The notes: a model not told the origin generated them from the sequence alone. Counted from the stretch's first letter, positions 43,718 through 53,090 are shown. The stretch is 64,000 bases of DNA from Pseudomonas denitrificans (nom. rej.) (GCF_008807415.1 NZ_CP043626.1:2108001-2172000); one strand, 5' to 3'. Numbers and translations: made by a program.

Positions 43718-45076
43718 TCAGGCGCCGACTGGCGTGCGCATGGTGACGAATTCCTCGGCAGCCGTCGGGTGGATACCGATGGTTTCATCAAACACCCGCT
43801 TGGTCGCCCCGGCCTTCAGCGCAATGGCGATACCCTGGAGCATCTCCCCGGCATCCGGGCCCACCATATGGCAGCCCAGCACCTTGTCGCTGTCGGCATC
43901 GACGATCAACTTCATCAGAGTCCGCTCCTGGCTTTCAGTGAGCGTCAGCTTCATCGGCCGGAAGCGGCTCTCGAAGACTTTCACCTTGTGCCCGTTGCTG
44001 CGCGCCTCGTCCTCGGTGAGGCCAACGGTGCCAATGTTCGGCAGGCTGAATACCGCGGTGGGGATCAGCTTGTAGTCGACCGGGCGGTACTCGTCCGGGC
44101 GGAACAGCTTGCGCGCCAGCGCCATGCCTTCAGCCAACGCCACGGGGGTCAGCTGCACGCGACCGATGACATCGCCGATGGCGTGGATCGACGGCTCGCT
44201 CGTGCCATAAGCCTCATCCACTTTCACGTAGCCGCGGTCGTCCAGCTCCACGGAGACGCTCTCCAGGCCCAGGTTGTCCAGCTGCGGCCGGCGGCCAGTG
44301 GCGTAGAACACGCAATCCGCCTCCAGCACGCGACCATCCTTGAGGGTGGCGGCCAGGGTGCCATCGGCCTGCTTGTCGATGCGCGCGATGTCGCTGTTGA
44401 ATTGCAGGTCCAGCCCCTTCCTGGCCAACTCGTCACGCAGGTGCTCACGCACGCTGCGATCGAAACCACGCAGGAACAGATCCTTGCGGTACAGCAGCGA
44501 AGTCTGCGCACCCAGGCCATGGAAGATGCCAGCGAACTCGACCGCAATGTAACCACCGCCGACTACCAGCACCCGACGCGGCAGCGACTCGAGGAAGAAG
44601 GCTTCGTTGGAGGTGATCGCGTGTTCCTTGCCGGGAATGTCCGGCACCTGCGGCCAGCCACCGGTAGCGATGAGGATGTGCTTGGCGCTGAAGCGCTGCC
44701 CGTCGACTTCCACGGTGTGCGCATCCCGCAGCGTTGCATGGCCTTCCAGCAGGGAAACGCCGCTGTTCACCAGCAGGTTGCGGTAGATGCCATTGAGCCG
44801 GTGGATTTCGCGATTCTTGTTGGCGATCAGGGTCTTCCAGTCGAAGTTCGCTTCGCCCAGGGTCCAGCCAAATCCGGCGGCCTGCTCGAAGTCTTCATGG
44901 AAGTGCGCCCCGTACACCAGCAGCTTCTTCGGCACGCAACCGACATTGACGCAGGTACCGCCCAGGTAGCGGCTTTCCGCCACGGCCACCTTGGCGCCAA
45001 AGCCTGCGGCGAAGCGCGCGGCGCGCACACCACCGGAACCCGCACCGATGACGAACAGGTCAAAATCGAAAGACAT
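43718..45076 (-). CDS. gor: Glutathione-disulfide reductase
   Basis: A 452-residue flavoprotein started at [16 protein letters not shown]. It reduces GSSG with NADPH. The redox pair is in [14 protein letters not shown] (Cys-x4-Cys, about residues 42–47), the NADPH-domain Rossmann in [15 protein letters not shown], and the active-site His–Glu in [11 protein letters not shown] near the C-terminus. GGAG seven bases before this ATG decides it over the adjacent ATG at 45079. Confidence 0.96.
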   Translation of the reverse strand: MSFDFDLFVIGAGSGGVRAARFAAGFGAKVAVAESRYLGGTCVNVGCVPKKLLVYGAHFHEDFEQAAGFGWTLGEANFDWKTLIANKNREIHRLNGIYRNLLVNSGVSLLEGHATLRDAHTVEVDGQRFSAKHILIATGGWPQVPDIPGKEHAITSNEAFFLESLPRRVLVVGGGYIAVEFAGIFHGLGAQTSLLYRKDLFLRGFDRSVREHLRDELARKGLDLQFNSDIARIDKQADGTLAATLKDGRVLEADCVFYATGRRPQLDNLGLESVSVELDDRGYVKVDEAYGTSEPSIHAIGDVIGRVQLTPVALAEGMALARKLFRPDEYRPVDYKLIPTAVFSLPNIGTVGLTEDEARSNGHKVKVFESRFRPMKLTLTESQERTLMKLIVDADSDKVLGCHMVGPDAGEMLQGIAIALKAGATKRVFDETIGIHPTAAEEFVTMRTPVGA

Positions 45077-45164
45077 CATGGTTCTCCGTTTGGATATGTC
45101 GGGCAGCATACCTCATGGCGCCTGACCTATCCTGCCAACTGCCGGCCCCGAAGGAGGTATTGCC

Positions 45165-45596
45165 ATGCACCCGACCCTGACCCACCTGGCCCTGCACGTG
45201 CCCGACCTGGAAGCCTGCGTGGCGTTCTACGAGCAATTCTGCGGCATGCGTGTGATCCACGAGCGCGAAGGCAAGGGCTCGCGCATCGTCTGGATGGCGG
45301 AGCCGGGCAAGGAGCATCGCTTCATTTTCGTCATCATGCCCGGCGGCGAGGAACGCCACCTGGCAAGCGATGACTACAGCCACTTCGGCTTCGCCGTGGA
45401 CACCCGCGCTGAGGTCGATCGCGTCGCCAGGGATGCCGAGGCTGCCGGCTGCCTGATCTGGGCGCCACGCGAAGAACCCTACCCCGTTGGTTATTACTGC
45501 GGCCTGCGCGACCCGGCCGGCAACTACGTCGAGTTCAGCTACGGCCAGCCGCTCGGGCCGGGCTCGGAGGCGATGCCGATTCCACGCTCGATGTAG
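45165..45596 (+). CDS. VOC family (glyoxalase/dioxygenase fold) protein
   Basis: A 143-residue protein, MHPTLTHLALHVPDLEA. Two beta-alpha-beta modules are visible, with metal-ligand-like His8 in THLALHV, His in SHFGFAVD and Glu in NYVEFSYG. The precise reaction is unknown. It is convergent with galU across a bidirectional terminator and divergent from gor. Confidence 0.87.
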   Translation: MHPTLTHLALHVPDLEACVAFYEQFCGMRVIHEREGKGSRIVWMAEPGKEHRFIFVIMPGGEERHLASDDYSHFGFAVDTRAEVDRVARDAEAAGCLIWAPREEPYPVGYYCGLRDPAGNYVEFSYGQPLGPGSEAMPIPRSM

Positions 45597-45608
45597 GCCG
45601 GAAAAACG

Positions 45609-45634
45609 AAAAAGCCACCCGAAGGTGGCTTTCC
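45609..45634. terminator. Bidirectional terminator between the VOC gene and galU
   Basis: AAAAGCCACC–CGAA–GGTGGCTTT sits between convergent genes, with an A-run before and a short T-run after. Confidence 0.8.
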
Positions 45635-45656
45635 CGAAGAGTGGAAAGGTCCGGAC

Positions 45657-46496
45657 TTACCAGGCCTTGCCAGTCTTGTAGAGGTGTTCGTAGCAGAAGT
45701 TGGTCGCCTCGATATAACCCTCGGCGCTACCACAGTCGAAACGCTTGCCCTTGAACTTGTAGGCCAGCACGCAGCCGTCCTGGGCCTGCTTCATCAGGGC
45801 GTCAGTGATCTGGATTTCTCCACCCTTGCCCGGCTCGGTCTGCTCGATCAGGTCGAAGATATCCGGAGTCAGGATGTAGCGACCGATGATCGCCAGGTTC
45901 GACGGGGCGTCTTCGGGCTTCGGCTTCTCGACCATGGTGTTCACGCGGTAGATGTCGTCGCGGATCATCTCGCCGGCGATCACGCCGTACTTGTTGGTCT
46001 CTTCCGGCGGCACTTCCTGGATCGCCACGATGGAGCAGCGGAACTGGTTGTAAAGCTTGACCATCTGCTTGAGGACGCTGTCGCCTTCGAGGTTCAGGCA
46101 CAGGTCGTCCGCCAGCACAACGGCGAAGGGTTCGTCACCGATCAGCGGGCGGCCGGTCAGGATAGCGTGACCCAGGCCTTTCATCTCGACCTGACGGGTG
46201 TAGGAGAAGGTGCATTCGTCGATCAGGCGACGAATACCGACCAGGTACTTTTCCTTGTCGGTGTTGCGAATCTGGTGCTCCAGCTCGTAGCTGATGTCGA
46301 AGTGGTCTTCGAGGGAGCGCTTGCCGCGGCCAGTGACGATACCGATTTCACCGAGACCGGCTTCCAGTGCCTCTTCAACGGCGTACTGGATCAGCGGCTT
46401 GTTCACCACCGGCAGCATTTCCTTGGGCATGGCCTTGGTGGCCGGGAGGAAGCGGGTACCGTAGCCGGCGGCCGGGAACAGACATTTCTTGATCAT
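45657..46496 (-). CDS. galU: UTP–glucose-1-phosphate uridylyltransferase
   Basis: A 279-residue nucleotidyltransferase, MIKKCLFPAAGYGTRFLPATK. It makes UDP-glucose from UTP and glucose-1-phosphate for LPS core, exopolysaccharide and trehalose. The signature GYGTRFLPATKAMPKEMLPVV (residues 11–31) binds the nucleotide; VLADDLCLN and KPKPEDAPSNLAIIGRYIL follow. A UDP-glucose dehydrogenase gene is not adjacent here. Confidence 0.96.
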   Translation of the reverse strand: MIKKCLFPAAGYGTRFLPATKAMPKEMLPVVNKPLIQYAVEEALEAGLGEIGIVTGRGKRSLEDHFDISYELEHQIRNTDKEKYLVGIRRLIDECTFSYTRQVEMKGLGHAILTGRPLIGDEPFAVVLADDLCLNLEGDSVLKQMVKLYNQFRCSIVAIQEVPPEETNKYGVIAGEMIRDDIYRVNTMVEKPKPEDAPSNLAIIGRYILTPDIFDLIEQTEPGKGGEIQITDALMKQAQDGCVLAYKFKGKRFDCGSAEGYIEATNFCYEHLYKTGKAW

Positions 46497-46701
46497 GGGA
46501 GTCCTTCGAGAGGGACAGGGGTGCGAGTTGCGCGCAGTCTAATCAGGCTGCGCCCGCCTTACAATGCCCCGGATTGCAAGCTGCACGACTCTTGTGAGGA
46601 CTTGCGAAACCGGTGGCACGCGCATCTGACCATCAAGGCCCCGATTTAGTTCTCGAAGTTACTGGCAAATGGTCAGCATCCCGCTCCAACACGCCACAAC
46701 G

Positions 46702-47067
46702 CTACGCCCTGGGGCCCTGCGCAACGTCGCCTCCGGAAAGCCGCTGACGCACCACTCCCCATATTGAGAGCTCATCGCCCTCCTCGACTTTCAGCGTCGG
46801 ATATTCATCGCTCGCCGCCTGCAGCGCGAAGGAACCGTCGACAATGGCGAGGCGACGGATCAGTGCCTCGCCATTGAGCGCCGCCACCACAATCTCACCA
46901 GGTGCCGCCAGCTCGGAACGGTCGACCAGCAGCAGGTCGCAGTCGTGAATGCCCGCTTGCGTCATACCTTCGCCACATGCACGGACTATGTACGTATGAA
47001 GAGCCGCAACACCGGCCATTGCACCAGTCTGCACAACATCTCGGACTTCCAGAATGGTTTGCTGCAT
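46702..47067 (-). CDS. UmuD-like S24 family protein without catalytic Ser/Lys, SOS-controlled
   Basis: A 121-residue protein with the UmuD'/LexA C-terminal fold: AGIHDCDLLLVDRSELAAPGEIVVAALNGE, then YPTLKVEEGDELSIWGVV near the end. The Ser of GDSM is Gly34 (CGEGM, 31–35) and the Lys of the dyad is Arg71 (GEALIRRL), so it cannot self-cleave. It also lacks the N-terminal arm with the Cys-Gly cleavage site: only about 33 residues precede the GEGM, as in cleaved UmuD'. A perfect LexA box lies 18 bp before the start, and GGAGAAGG is the ribosome site. No umuC is adjacent. A regulator or partner of a polymerase is possible. Confidence 0.85.
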   Translation of the reverse strand: MQQTILEVRDVVQTGAMAGVAALHTYIVRACGEGMTQAGIHDCDLLLVDRSELAAPGEIVVAALNGEALIRRLAIVDGSFALQAASDEYPTLKVEEGDELSIWGVVRQRLSGGDVAQGPRA

Positions 47068-47084
47068 GACCCTTCTCCAGAATA

Positions 47085-47100
47085 CTGTATATGCATACAG
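47085..47100. promoter_or_regulatory. LexA box upstream of the UmuD-like gene
   Basis: CTGTATATGCATACAG matches the SOS consensus CTGTATAT-N4-ACAG closely, flanked by AATA on the left. It ends 18 bp before the start codon of the minus-strand UmuD-like gene, an operator position expected to block its promoter. Confidence 0.88.
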
Positions 47101-47224
47101 ATAGCAGATACCTGTCAGCCCGACAAGCTATTGAATGGAACCTCCAGGAAGAAATGCCGCTCAACCGAAAGGACAGCGCACCGATGACGGTGGACTACCC
47201 TTAGGGAGGGGTGAGGATATCGAT

Positions 47225-47389
47225 ATGAATCCAGGCACGTTCGTCACGCTCATGATTTTCGGCTGGGTCCTGCTGGCAGTAGTTACGCTGTGGGCGATCC
47301 TTCGCGTACCGATGCGTCGGGCCCGCCTGCAGAGGCCCAGGCACAAAGCGAAAGCCGACTCCTCGCGACACCAGCCTATCCCTCACTGA
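47225..47389 (+). CDS. Small single-span membrane protein
   Basis: A 54-residue product, MNPGTFVTLMIFGWVLLAVV, with one hydrophobic segment (about residues 6–26) and a basic tail (RVPMRRARLQRPRHKAK). GTGAGGA lies upstream. It is divergent from the UmuD-like gene and could share the LexA-controlled region. The call rests only on composition, start context and helix pattern. Confidence 0.5.
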   Translation: MNPGTFVTLMIFGWVLLAVVTLWAILRVPMRRARLQRPRHKAKADSSRHQPIPH

Positions 47390-47568
47390 AATCTTCAGTC
47401 GTGCAAAATGCCATGGCATTTTCTCCTTGCCATGCAGGCTGCATGACAAGCGAGGCGGATAGACATTTCAACTATATGATTTTTAAGGATTTTCTATTTA
47501 CGCCAGATTGGTATGCACCCTGCAATGAAAAGGGAAGAAACCACCCATTCATTGCCGAGGACGACACC

Positions 47569-47934
47569 ATGCCTATCGACCGCCTGCCTGCCGCCCAATA
47601 CCTCTGCCAGGCCTTCTCCGATTTCGACGTGAGCTTCACGGCTCGACCGGACGGCAATCTGATCATGACGCTGAGCAAGGATGCGGGCGAACACATCGCC
47701 TGCCGCGTGGTGCGCCAGGAAGAGCAACGCAACGAAGAGCTGCTGACCAGCCTGGTTGGCCGCATTCGTCGCGATCTGGCGACCGAGTACGGCCCGCTTC
47801 AGGAGCGCGATGCCGACCACTTCAAGGCAGAGGTTCCTCTGCAGAACTTCTACGAGTCTGCGGAGCCGCTGCGCCAGCGCCGCATCGTCAAGGCCGGCGC
47901 AAGATTGCGGTCGATGGCGAATGTGAGCGCCTGA
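47569..47934 (+). CDS. DUF3509-like small protein
   Basis: A 121-residue protein started at MPIDRLPAAQYL, after GCCGAGGACGAC. Its core (VSFTARPDGNLIMTLSKDAG, CRVVRQEE, LVGRIRRDLATEYG) resembles the Pseudomonas-specific DUF3509 family by eye. The upstream part of the open frame is AT-richer and lacks coding character. Function unknown. A strong terminator follows. Confidence 0.68.
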   Translation: MPIDRLPAAQYLCQAFSDFDVSFTARPDGNLIMTLSKDAGEHIACRVVRQEEQRNEELLTSLVGRIRRDLATEYGPLQERDADHFKAEVPLQNFYESAEPLRQRRIVKAGARLRSMANVSA

Positions 47935-47943
47935 CAAACGCGA

Positions 47944-47978
47944 AATAAAAACCCGGCACAAAGCCGGGTTTTTATTTC
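47944..47978 (+). terminator. Rho-independent terminator
   Basis: AAACCCGGC–ACAAA–GCCGGGTTT with an A-run before and TTTATTT after, 10 bp past the stop of the DUF3509-like gene. It can work in both directions and faces the FkbM gene. Confidence 0.88.
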
Positions 47979-48027
47979 TTACCAGCTCCACGCGAACCTG
48001 GCTCTTGAATTTGTAACCCGTGCGATC

Positions 48028-48183
48028 TCAAGCAACTCGAATGGACTCCCTATCAGGAGCAACCGGCATAGGAACAATAGGCTTCTTGCCATCAGCGGAT
48101 ACACGAACGCTAGACCTGTAAAAATTCCGCCTTAATAGCTTGCTATAAAGCCCATCTTTATCTTCAGCCTCACCCACATCCAA
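48028..48183 (-). CDS. Possible short overlapping reading frame at the 3' end of the FkbM gene
   Basis: In a frame different from FkbM, codons from TTG 48183 give LDVGEAEDKDGLYSKLL, continuing to SVRVSADGKKPIVPMP and ending ESIRVA, stop at 48028. It has 51 sense codons, no stop and a protein-like hydrophilic composition, unlike the hydrophobic end of FkbM. It has no ATG at its beginning and no clear ribosome site; a GTG at 48177 is possible. It may be a tail displaced from FkbM by a frameshift, a relic of another gene, or chance. Confidence 0.3.
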   Translation of the reverse strand: MDVGEAEDKDGLYSKLLRRNFYRSSVRVSADGKKPIVPMPVAPDRESIRVA

Positions 48184-48869
48184 CTAAGCCAGGATGCGGC
48201 GTAGACAGGTCGCTCCCGCGAGGCGATGCGCAAGCAATACGCGGTTCGATCAATATATATGCAGGACATGTGAAGCCGAGAAAAAAGCATATAACCTTTC
48301 CGGCGGAGCACCTTATGCGATGGCGTACGCTTCACATCAGACGCAGAATGACAAGCCAGAACCTCGGTGATTATAAGTTTTGGTCTGACCCTGTGAAACG
48401 GGAAGGTTGCGAGAATCTCCCCGTCCAAGCCCTCAACATCGATGGACATCAGGTCAATGCTTGAGATGCGATGCTCATCAAGCAGCGACTCCACCGTCTT
48501 GCACTGCAGTTCGAATTGATCAAGGACCTCAATACCTCGCAGCTTGTGAGCCTCTACCTGCCGATCATCCACAAATCCATTCAACCCAGGATCATTGAAA
48601 ACCGTGAAGCGCAGAACTCCAGGAGCGGCAGCGACTGGCGACTCAATGTTGACGTCGTCCGGCCTATGAAGCCTGAACTCCTCCATACTCCCCGGCATCG
48701 CATCTATGTTTATGCCTCGCCAGCCTTCAGAGTAAAGAAGAGCAGTATTACTGAGGTTATATGGGTGATGAGCCCCTATATCGAGGTATCGGCCGCGCGT
48801 CATACCGAATACATCGATGAGGATTTTTCGTGCAAGAACATCTTCACCTTCCCAGGAAAAAGACTGCAT
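48132..48869 (-). CDS. FkbM family SAM-dependent methyltransferase
   Basis: A 245-residue methyltransferase, MQSFSWEGEDVLARKI. FkbM features: GRYLDIGAHHPYNLSNT with the SAM-binding glycine (about 27–43), GWRGINIDAMPGSMEEF, the acidic IDLMSIDVEGLDGEIL, and KLIITEVLA. Members O-methylate sugars and other small molecules, often in surface polysaccharide loci. Base composition is clearly lower in GC than the neighbours, a sign of transfer. The C-terminal ~15 residues overlap a different, coding-like frame (48028–48183). Confidence 0.85.
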   Translation of the reverse strand: MQSFSWEGEDVLARKILIDVFGMTRGRYLDIGAHHPYNLSNTALLYSEGWRGINIDAMPGSMEEFRLHRPDDVNIESPVAAAPGVLRFTVFNDPGLNGFVDDRQVEAHKLRGIEVLDQFELQCKTVESLLDEHRISSIDLMSIDVEGLDGEILATFPFHRVRPKLIITEVLACHSASDVKRTPSHKVLRRKGYMLFSRLHMSCIYIDRTAYCLRIASRERPVYAASWLSWMWVRLKIKMGFIASY

Positions 48870-48899
48870 CGCTTTGAAAATCCTGAATGTTTTCTATAA

Positions 48900-49292
48900 A
48901 AGCTATCGAATTGACTCCGGAACATCCGCCTTCGGATAGCTACCCTTTCGCACACGAGGTTCGCCTCGTATCAAAGGCAATACAGAACCGGTTGAAACCT
49001 TAGGCTGTATAGAGTTCGCTGGCAAGAATATACGTCGCTCGCCATGCAAGAACGGCATGCAGCTCACGATCATGCAATACGCGGCACTCCCAGCCTCAGC
49101 CTGCAACAAACCATGAAAACAGTATCGTGCTCGCGCATTCCGCATCTCCAACGGGCTTTGCCAAGGACGACCTGAAGTCGTTGACTCGCGCCAGTGAGAG
49201 GTAGATGGAGATGGCTAGATTTCTGTCCGCCCCGGAGCATAAGGATTGGAGGAAGACGGGACGCAATGGCTGGCAGCCATTGCTCTTGAAGA
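48900..49292. other. Gene-free interval between the FkbM gene and tRNA-Leu
   Basis: About 390 bp of moderate GC without a convincing gene. Minus-strand open frames at 48903–49151 and 49070–49471 (which runs across tRNA-Leu) lack ribosome sites and family motifs. No tRNA-end duplication, integrase or IS terminal repeat was recognised by eye. Confidence 0.5.
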
Positions 49293-49378
49293 TGGTGCCC
49301 GGAGCCGGACTCGAACCGGCACGCCCAAAGGGCGAGAGATTTTAAGTCTCCTGCGTCTACCGATTTCGCCATCCGGGC
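49293..49378 (-). tRNA. tRNA-Leu (anticodon UAA)
   Basis: On the minus strand GCCCGGA...TCCGGGC closes the acceptor stem, discriminator A and encoded CCA follow. The anticodon loop is CTTAAAA (anticodon TAA), and GTTCGAGTC is the T-loop. The long variable arm (CGCCCTTTGGGCG) is of class II type. 86 nt with CCA. Confidence 0.96.
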
Positions 49379-49497
49379 GGCAGCGCGTTGCAGTGTTTCC
49401 AGGTGCAAACCTGGAAAGGGCTGGACTATATACAGCCCCACTCCCGCTGCGCAAGTTGCTGAAACTCGCAATCCCTGCAGCGGGCCACTAAAGAAAA

Positions 49498-49529
49498 AGC
49501 CCTGTAAATCTTCGATTTACAGGGCTTTC
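49498..49529 (-). terminator. Hairpin terminator between tRNA-Cys and tRNA-Leu
   Basis: AAGCCCTGTAAATC–TTC–GATTTACAGGGCTT is a perfect stem of 14 pairs. On the minus strand it is followed by TTTTTCTTT. It should end the tRNA-Gly–tRNA-Cys transcript, leaving tRNA-Leu with its own promoter. Confidence 0.85.
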
Positions 49530-49533
49530 CTAT

Positions 49534-49607
49534 TGGAGGCTGAGGTCGGAATCGAACCGGCGTTCACGGATTTGCAATCCGGTGCATAACCACTCTGCTA
49601 CTCAGCC
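49534..49607 (-). tRNA. tRNA-Cys (anticodon GCA)
   Basis: On the minus strand GGCTGAG...CTCAGCC pairs as the acceptor stem, with discriminator U and encoded CCA. The anticodon loop ATTGCAAAT carries GCA and GGTTCGATTC is the T-loop. 74 nt. Confidence 0.96.
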
Positions 49608-49642
49608 ATAACACGGATGACTCAAGGCGAATCATCAAAATC

Positions 49643-49718
<76 letters not shown>

Positions 49719-49786
49719 GTTGTCGTGTTGACGGGCGCCATTCTAACGATTTGGAAATGCCTGTCAACTCCTTGATTCAAAAATAC

Positions 49787-50347
49787 TTATTTCTCTTTCG
49801 GGGTCGTGTTCAGGTGCGGCCAGGCCGCCACAAGATAGTGCAGCATCGACCACAGGGTGAGGATGGCCGCAACGATCAGCAGTGCATAGCCAACCAGGAC
49901 CCAAAAGGTCATCAGCGGCGGATTGGCCAGCAGAATCACCAGCGCCAGCATCTGCGCCGCAGTCTTCCACTTGCCCAGACTGGAAACGGCGACATGCGCC
50001 CTCGCCCCTATCTCCGCCATCCATTCGCGCAGCGCCGAGACCACGATCTCGCGGCCGATGATGATTGCGGCCGGCAGCGTCAGCCACAGATTCGCGTGCT
50101 CCTCCACCAACAGCACCAGTGCAGTGGCAACCATCAGCTTGTCCGCTACCGGGTCAAGGAAGGCGCCAAAGGGAGTGCTCTGCCCCAGTCGACGCGCCAG
50201 GTAGCCATCCAGCCAGTCGGTGGCGGCGGCAAGTGCGAACACGGCGCTGGCAGCCAGGTGACTGGCCGGGAACGGGAGATAGAACAGCAGGATGAAGATC
50301 GGAATGAGCAGAACGCGGAGCAATGTGAGCAGGTTCGGGATATTCAT
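49787..50347 (-). CDS. pgsA: CDP-diacylglycerol–glycerol-3-phosphate 3-phosphatidyltransferase
   Basis: A 186-residue inner-membrane enzyme that makes phosphatidylglycerol phosphate. The CDP-alcohol phosphatidyltransferase motif [15 protein letters not shown] with FLDPVADK (about residues 46–70) gives the D..DG..AR...G...D...D pattern. Hydrophobic helices surround it ([18 protein letters not shown] at the start). It is downstream of gacA–uvrC in the conserved order of pseudomonads and just ahead of the tRNA-Gly gene. Confidence 0.95.
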   Translation of the reverse strand: MNIPNLLTLLRVLLIPIFILLFYLPFPASHLAASAVFALAAATDWLDGYLARRLGQSTPFGAFLDPVADKLMVATALVLLVEEHANLWLTLPAAIIIGREIVVSALREWMAEIGARAHVAVSSLGKWKTAAQMLALVILLANPPLMTFWVLVGYALLIVAAILTLWSMLHYLVAAWPHLNTTPKEK

Positions 50348-50380
50348 CGGGTCGGAAGGTCTGCGAGTTGAGCCGGCATT

Positions 50381-52207
50381 CTACTCGCTGTGCAGTGCAG
50401 CATAAATCTGCTCTGCCAGCTTTTTGCTGATGCCGGGGGCTTTGGCAATTTCATCGATACTGGCTCTGCCCAGTTCCTGCAACCCGCCGAAATGCTTGAG
50501 CAGGTCACGACGGCGCTTGGGCCCGACGCCAGCGACGTCTTCTAATGTCGAGGTGCGACGGGCCTTGCCACGCCGAGCACGGTGGCCGGTGATGGCAAAG
50601 CGGTGTGCCTCATCGCGGATCTGCTGGATCAGGTGCAGCGCGGGCGAGTCGGCGGGCAAGGTGAATTCGTGTTCGGCGTCGTTGAGGTAAAGGGTTTCCA
50701 GACCAGGCTTGCGGGTGACGCCCTTGGCGACGCCCAGCAACGTCAAGCCTACCACCGTCAGCTCCTGGAGCACTTCCTGGGCCATTGCCAACTGCCCTTT
50801 GCCGCCATCCACCAGAAGAATGTCGGGCATCTTGCCCTCGCCTTCCTTCAAGCGGCTGAAGCGGCGGGTCAGCGCCTGGTGCATGGCGGCGTAATCGTCG
50901 CCGCCGGTAATGCCCTCGATATTGAACCGGCGATAATCCGACTTCAGCGCGCCTTCAGGCCCGAAGACCACGCAGGAAGCCACAGTCGCCTCACCGCTGG
51001 AGTGACTGATGTCGAAGCATTCGAGCCGCTGCGGCGGCTCGGGCAGATCCAGCGCCTCGCCGAGCGCATCGAAACGCGCAGCCATGTGCTGGCGGTTCGC
51101 GAGGCGGGCGGCCAGCGCCTGTTCTGCGTTGGTCACGGCCAGCTGCTGCCAGCGCGCACGCGTGCCTCGAACTCGGGGCGAGATTTCCAGCAGGCGACCA
51201 CGGGACTCTTCGATGGCCGAAGCGAGGATCGGGAAGTCTTCATGCACGGCGTTGACGATCAACTCGCTCGGCAGATCACGCTCGTGATGGCTGAGGTAGT
51301 ACTGCCCGAGGAAGGCCAGCAGGACGTCACCCACCTCCTCCTCGATCGCCACCTGCGGGAAGAAGTTCTTGCTGCCCAGCACCCGCCCACCGCGCACGCT
51401 GATCAGGTGCACACAGGCTCCGCCCGGATTGACGATGGCCGCCACCACATCGACGTTGCCCGTACCGAACTCCATGCTTTGCTGGTCCTGCACGCGGCGC
51501 AGGATCTGCACCTGATCGCGCAATTCCGCTGCCTTCTCGAAGTCCAGGCGCATAGCCGCCTGCTCCATGCTGGTGGACAGCTCTTCGGCCAACACATTGC
51601 TGCGCCCGTCAAGGAACATGATCGAGTGGCGCACGTCTTCGGCGTACTCCTCCTCGCTCACCAGCCCGACACAGGGAGCCTTGCAGCGCTTGATCTGGTA
51701 CTGCAGGCACGGACGCGTGCGGTTGCGGTAGTAGCTATCCTCGCACTGGCGCACGAAAAAAGCCTTCTGCAGCAGCGCGAGGCTTTCGCGAATGGCGCCA
51801 GCGCTCGGGTAAGGGCCGAAGTAGCGCCCTTTGGCCTTCTTCGCGCCACGGTGGATGGTCAGGCGCGGGAACGCGTCCTCGCTCGACAGGAAGACGTAGG
51901 GATAGGACTTATCGTCGCGTAGCAGGATGTTATACGGCGGCCGCCATTCCTTGATCAGCGTCTGCTCGAGCAGCAGCGCCTCGGTCTCGTTGGCGGTGAT
52001 GGTCGTCTCGACCTGAGCGATCTTCGCCACCAGGGCGGCCGTCTTCGGCGCCAGGCCGGACTTGCGGAAATAACTGGAGAGACGCTTCTTGAGGTCCTTC
52101 GCCTTGCCGACGTACAGCAGCTTGGCCTCGGCGTCGAACATGCGATAGACGCCCGGCCGCCCGCTGCAGGTGGCCAGGAAAGCCGCCGAATCGAACAGTT
52201 GCACCAT
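50381..52207 (-). CDS. uvrC: UvrABC system protein C (excinuclease subunit)
   Basis: A 608-residue nuclease subunit that makes both incisions in nucleotide excision repair. The GIY-YIG domain opens the chain ([25 protein letters not shown]), the UVR motif is near residue 205–240 ([15 protein letters not shown]), the RNase H-like endonuclease carries [14 protein letters not shown] and [12 protein letters not shown], and helix-hairpin-helix repeats end it ([21 protein letters not shown]). It starts 2 bp after the gacA stop, the conserved gacA–uvrC operon. Confidence 0.97.
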   Translation of the reverse strand: MVQLFDSAAFLATCSGRPGVYRMFDAEAKLLYVGKAKDLKKRLSSYFRKSGLAPKTAALVAKIAQVETTITANETEALLLEQTLIKEWRPPYNILLRDDKSYPYVFLSSEDAFPRLTIHRGAKKAKGRYFGPYPSAGAIRESLALLQKAFFVRQCEDSYYRNRTRPCLQYQIKRCKAPCVGLVSEEEYAEDVRHSIMFLDGRSNVLAEELSTSMEQAAMRLDFEKAAELRDQVQILRRVQDQQSMEFGTGNVDVVAAIVNPGGACVHLISVRGGRVLGSKNFFPQVAIEEEVGDVLLAFLGQYYLSHHERDLPSELIVNAVHEDFPILASAIEESRGRLLEISPRVRGTRARWQQLAVTNAEQALAARLANRQHMAARFDALGEALDLPEPPQRLECFDISHSSGEATVASCVVFGPEGALKSDYRRFNIEGITGGDDYAAMHQALTRRFSRLKEGEGKMPDILLVDGGKGQLAMAQEVLQELTVVGLTLLGVAKGVTRKPGLETLYLNDAEHEFTLPADSPALHLIQQIRDEAHRFAITGHRARRGKARRTSTLEDVAGVGPKRRRDLLKHFGGLQELGRASIDEIAKAPGISKKLAEQIYAALHSE

Positions 52208-52209
52208 GA

Positions 52210-52854
52210 TCAGTTGCTGGCGTCGACCATGCCGTGCCGGACAGCCAGCAACGCCAACTCGACGTCACTGGTGATCGAGAGCTTCTCGAAAATGCGGTAG
52301 CGGTAGGTATTCACGGTCTTGGGCGAGAGGCACAGCTTGTCCGAGATGCTCTGCACCTTGTGGCAGTTGGCGATCATCAGTGCGATCTGGATCTCGCGCT
52401 CGGACAGGGTGTCGAACGGCGATGCATTTCTTTCCGGCTCAAAGGACTTCAGCGCCAGGTTCTGGGCGATCTGCGGGCTGATATAGCGCTGGCCGGCAAA
52501 CACCTGGCGAATCGCCTGGACCATCTCATCCAGAGCCGCGCCCTTGGTAAGATAGCCAGCCGCGCCGGCTTGCATCAGGCGAGTCGGGAACGGGTCTTCC
52601 TCACACACTGTCACTACCACGACGCGCACGTCGGGCTGGCTACGCAGCAGTTTTCGGGTGGCTTCCAGGCCGCCGATGCCAGGCATCTTCACGTCCATCA
52701 GCACAACATCGGGCTTGAGCTCGCGAGCCAGTTGCAATCCACGCTCGCCGGAGTCGGCCTGCCCGACGACCTGCAGGCCGTCGATATCAGCCAGCATGCG
52801 GGTAATTCCGGTGCGCACCAGATCGTGATCATCGACCACCAGCACCTTAATCAC
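52210..52854 (-). CDS. gacA: Response regulator GacA
   Basis: A 214-residue regulator. The receiver domain carries DD at residues 8–9 and the phospho-acceptor Asp54 in [25 protein letters not shown] is its end. The LuxR-type helix-turn-helix is C-terminal ([39 protein letters not shown]). GacA with GacS activates small RNAs that sequester RsmA in pseudomonads. The gene order gacA–uvrC–pgsA is typical. Confidence 0.96.
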   Translation of the reverse strand: MIKVLVVDDHDLVRTGITRMLADIDGLQVVGQADSGERGLQLARELKPDVVLMDVKMPGIGGLEATRKLLRSQPDVRVVVVTVCEEDPFPTRLMQAGAAGYLTKGAALDEMVQAIRQVFAGQRYISPQIAQNLALKSFEPERNASPFDTLSEREIQIALMIANCHKVQSISDKLCLSPKTVNTYRYRIFEKLSITSDVELALLAVRHGMVDASN

Positions 52855-53090
52855 GCAGCACCCCTTGCACAGAATGGAATGGTGAGCCCCGAAAAGGGAC
52901 CTCGAACAATTGCCGAACCTTAACAGAAAGCGGCTCTACGACCTAGCTTGGAAGCGGTTCGCCAAAATGCAAGCGCCAGAGAAATGCAGCGCAGGCGGGA
53001 TAAATGCTGACAGATGCCCACCAGACCGTCTAGGACGGCCGTACCGGAAAATTCCCTACCAGGAAGGATCGACTGCAATGCAGGTGTAAC

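Noticed and set aside
43769..45373. 534-codon plus-strand open frame
   Set aside because: It is antisense to gor and runs into the VOC gene; no motif of its own.
48903..49151. 82-codon minus-strand open frame
   Set aside because: No ribosome site and no family motif; only a short resemblance of its last residues to the frame ending at 48028. Too weak to list as a gene.
49070..49471. 133-codon minus-strand open frame
   Set aside because: It runs through the tRNA-Leu gene and has no coding features.
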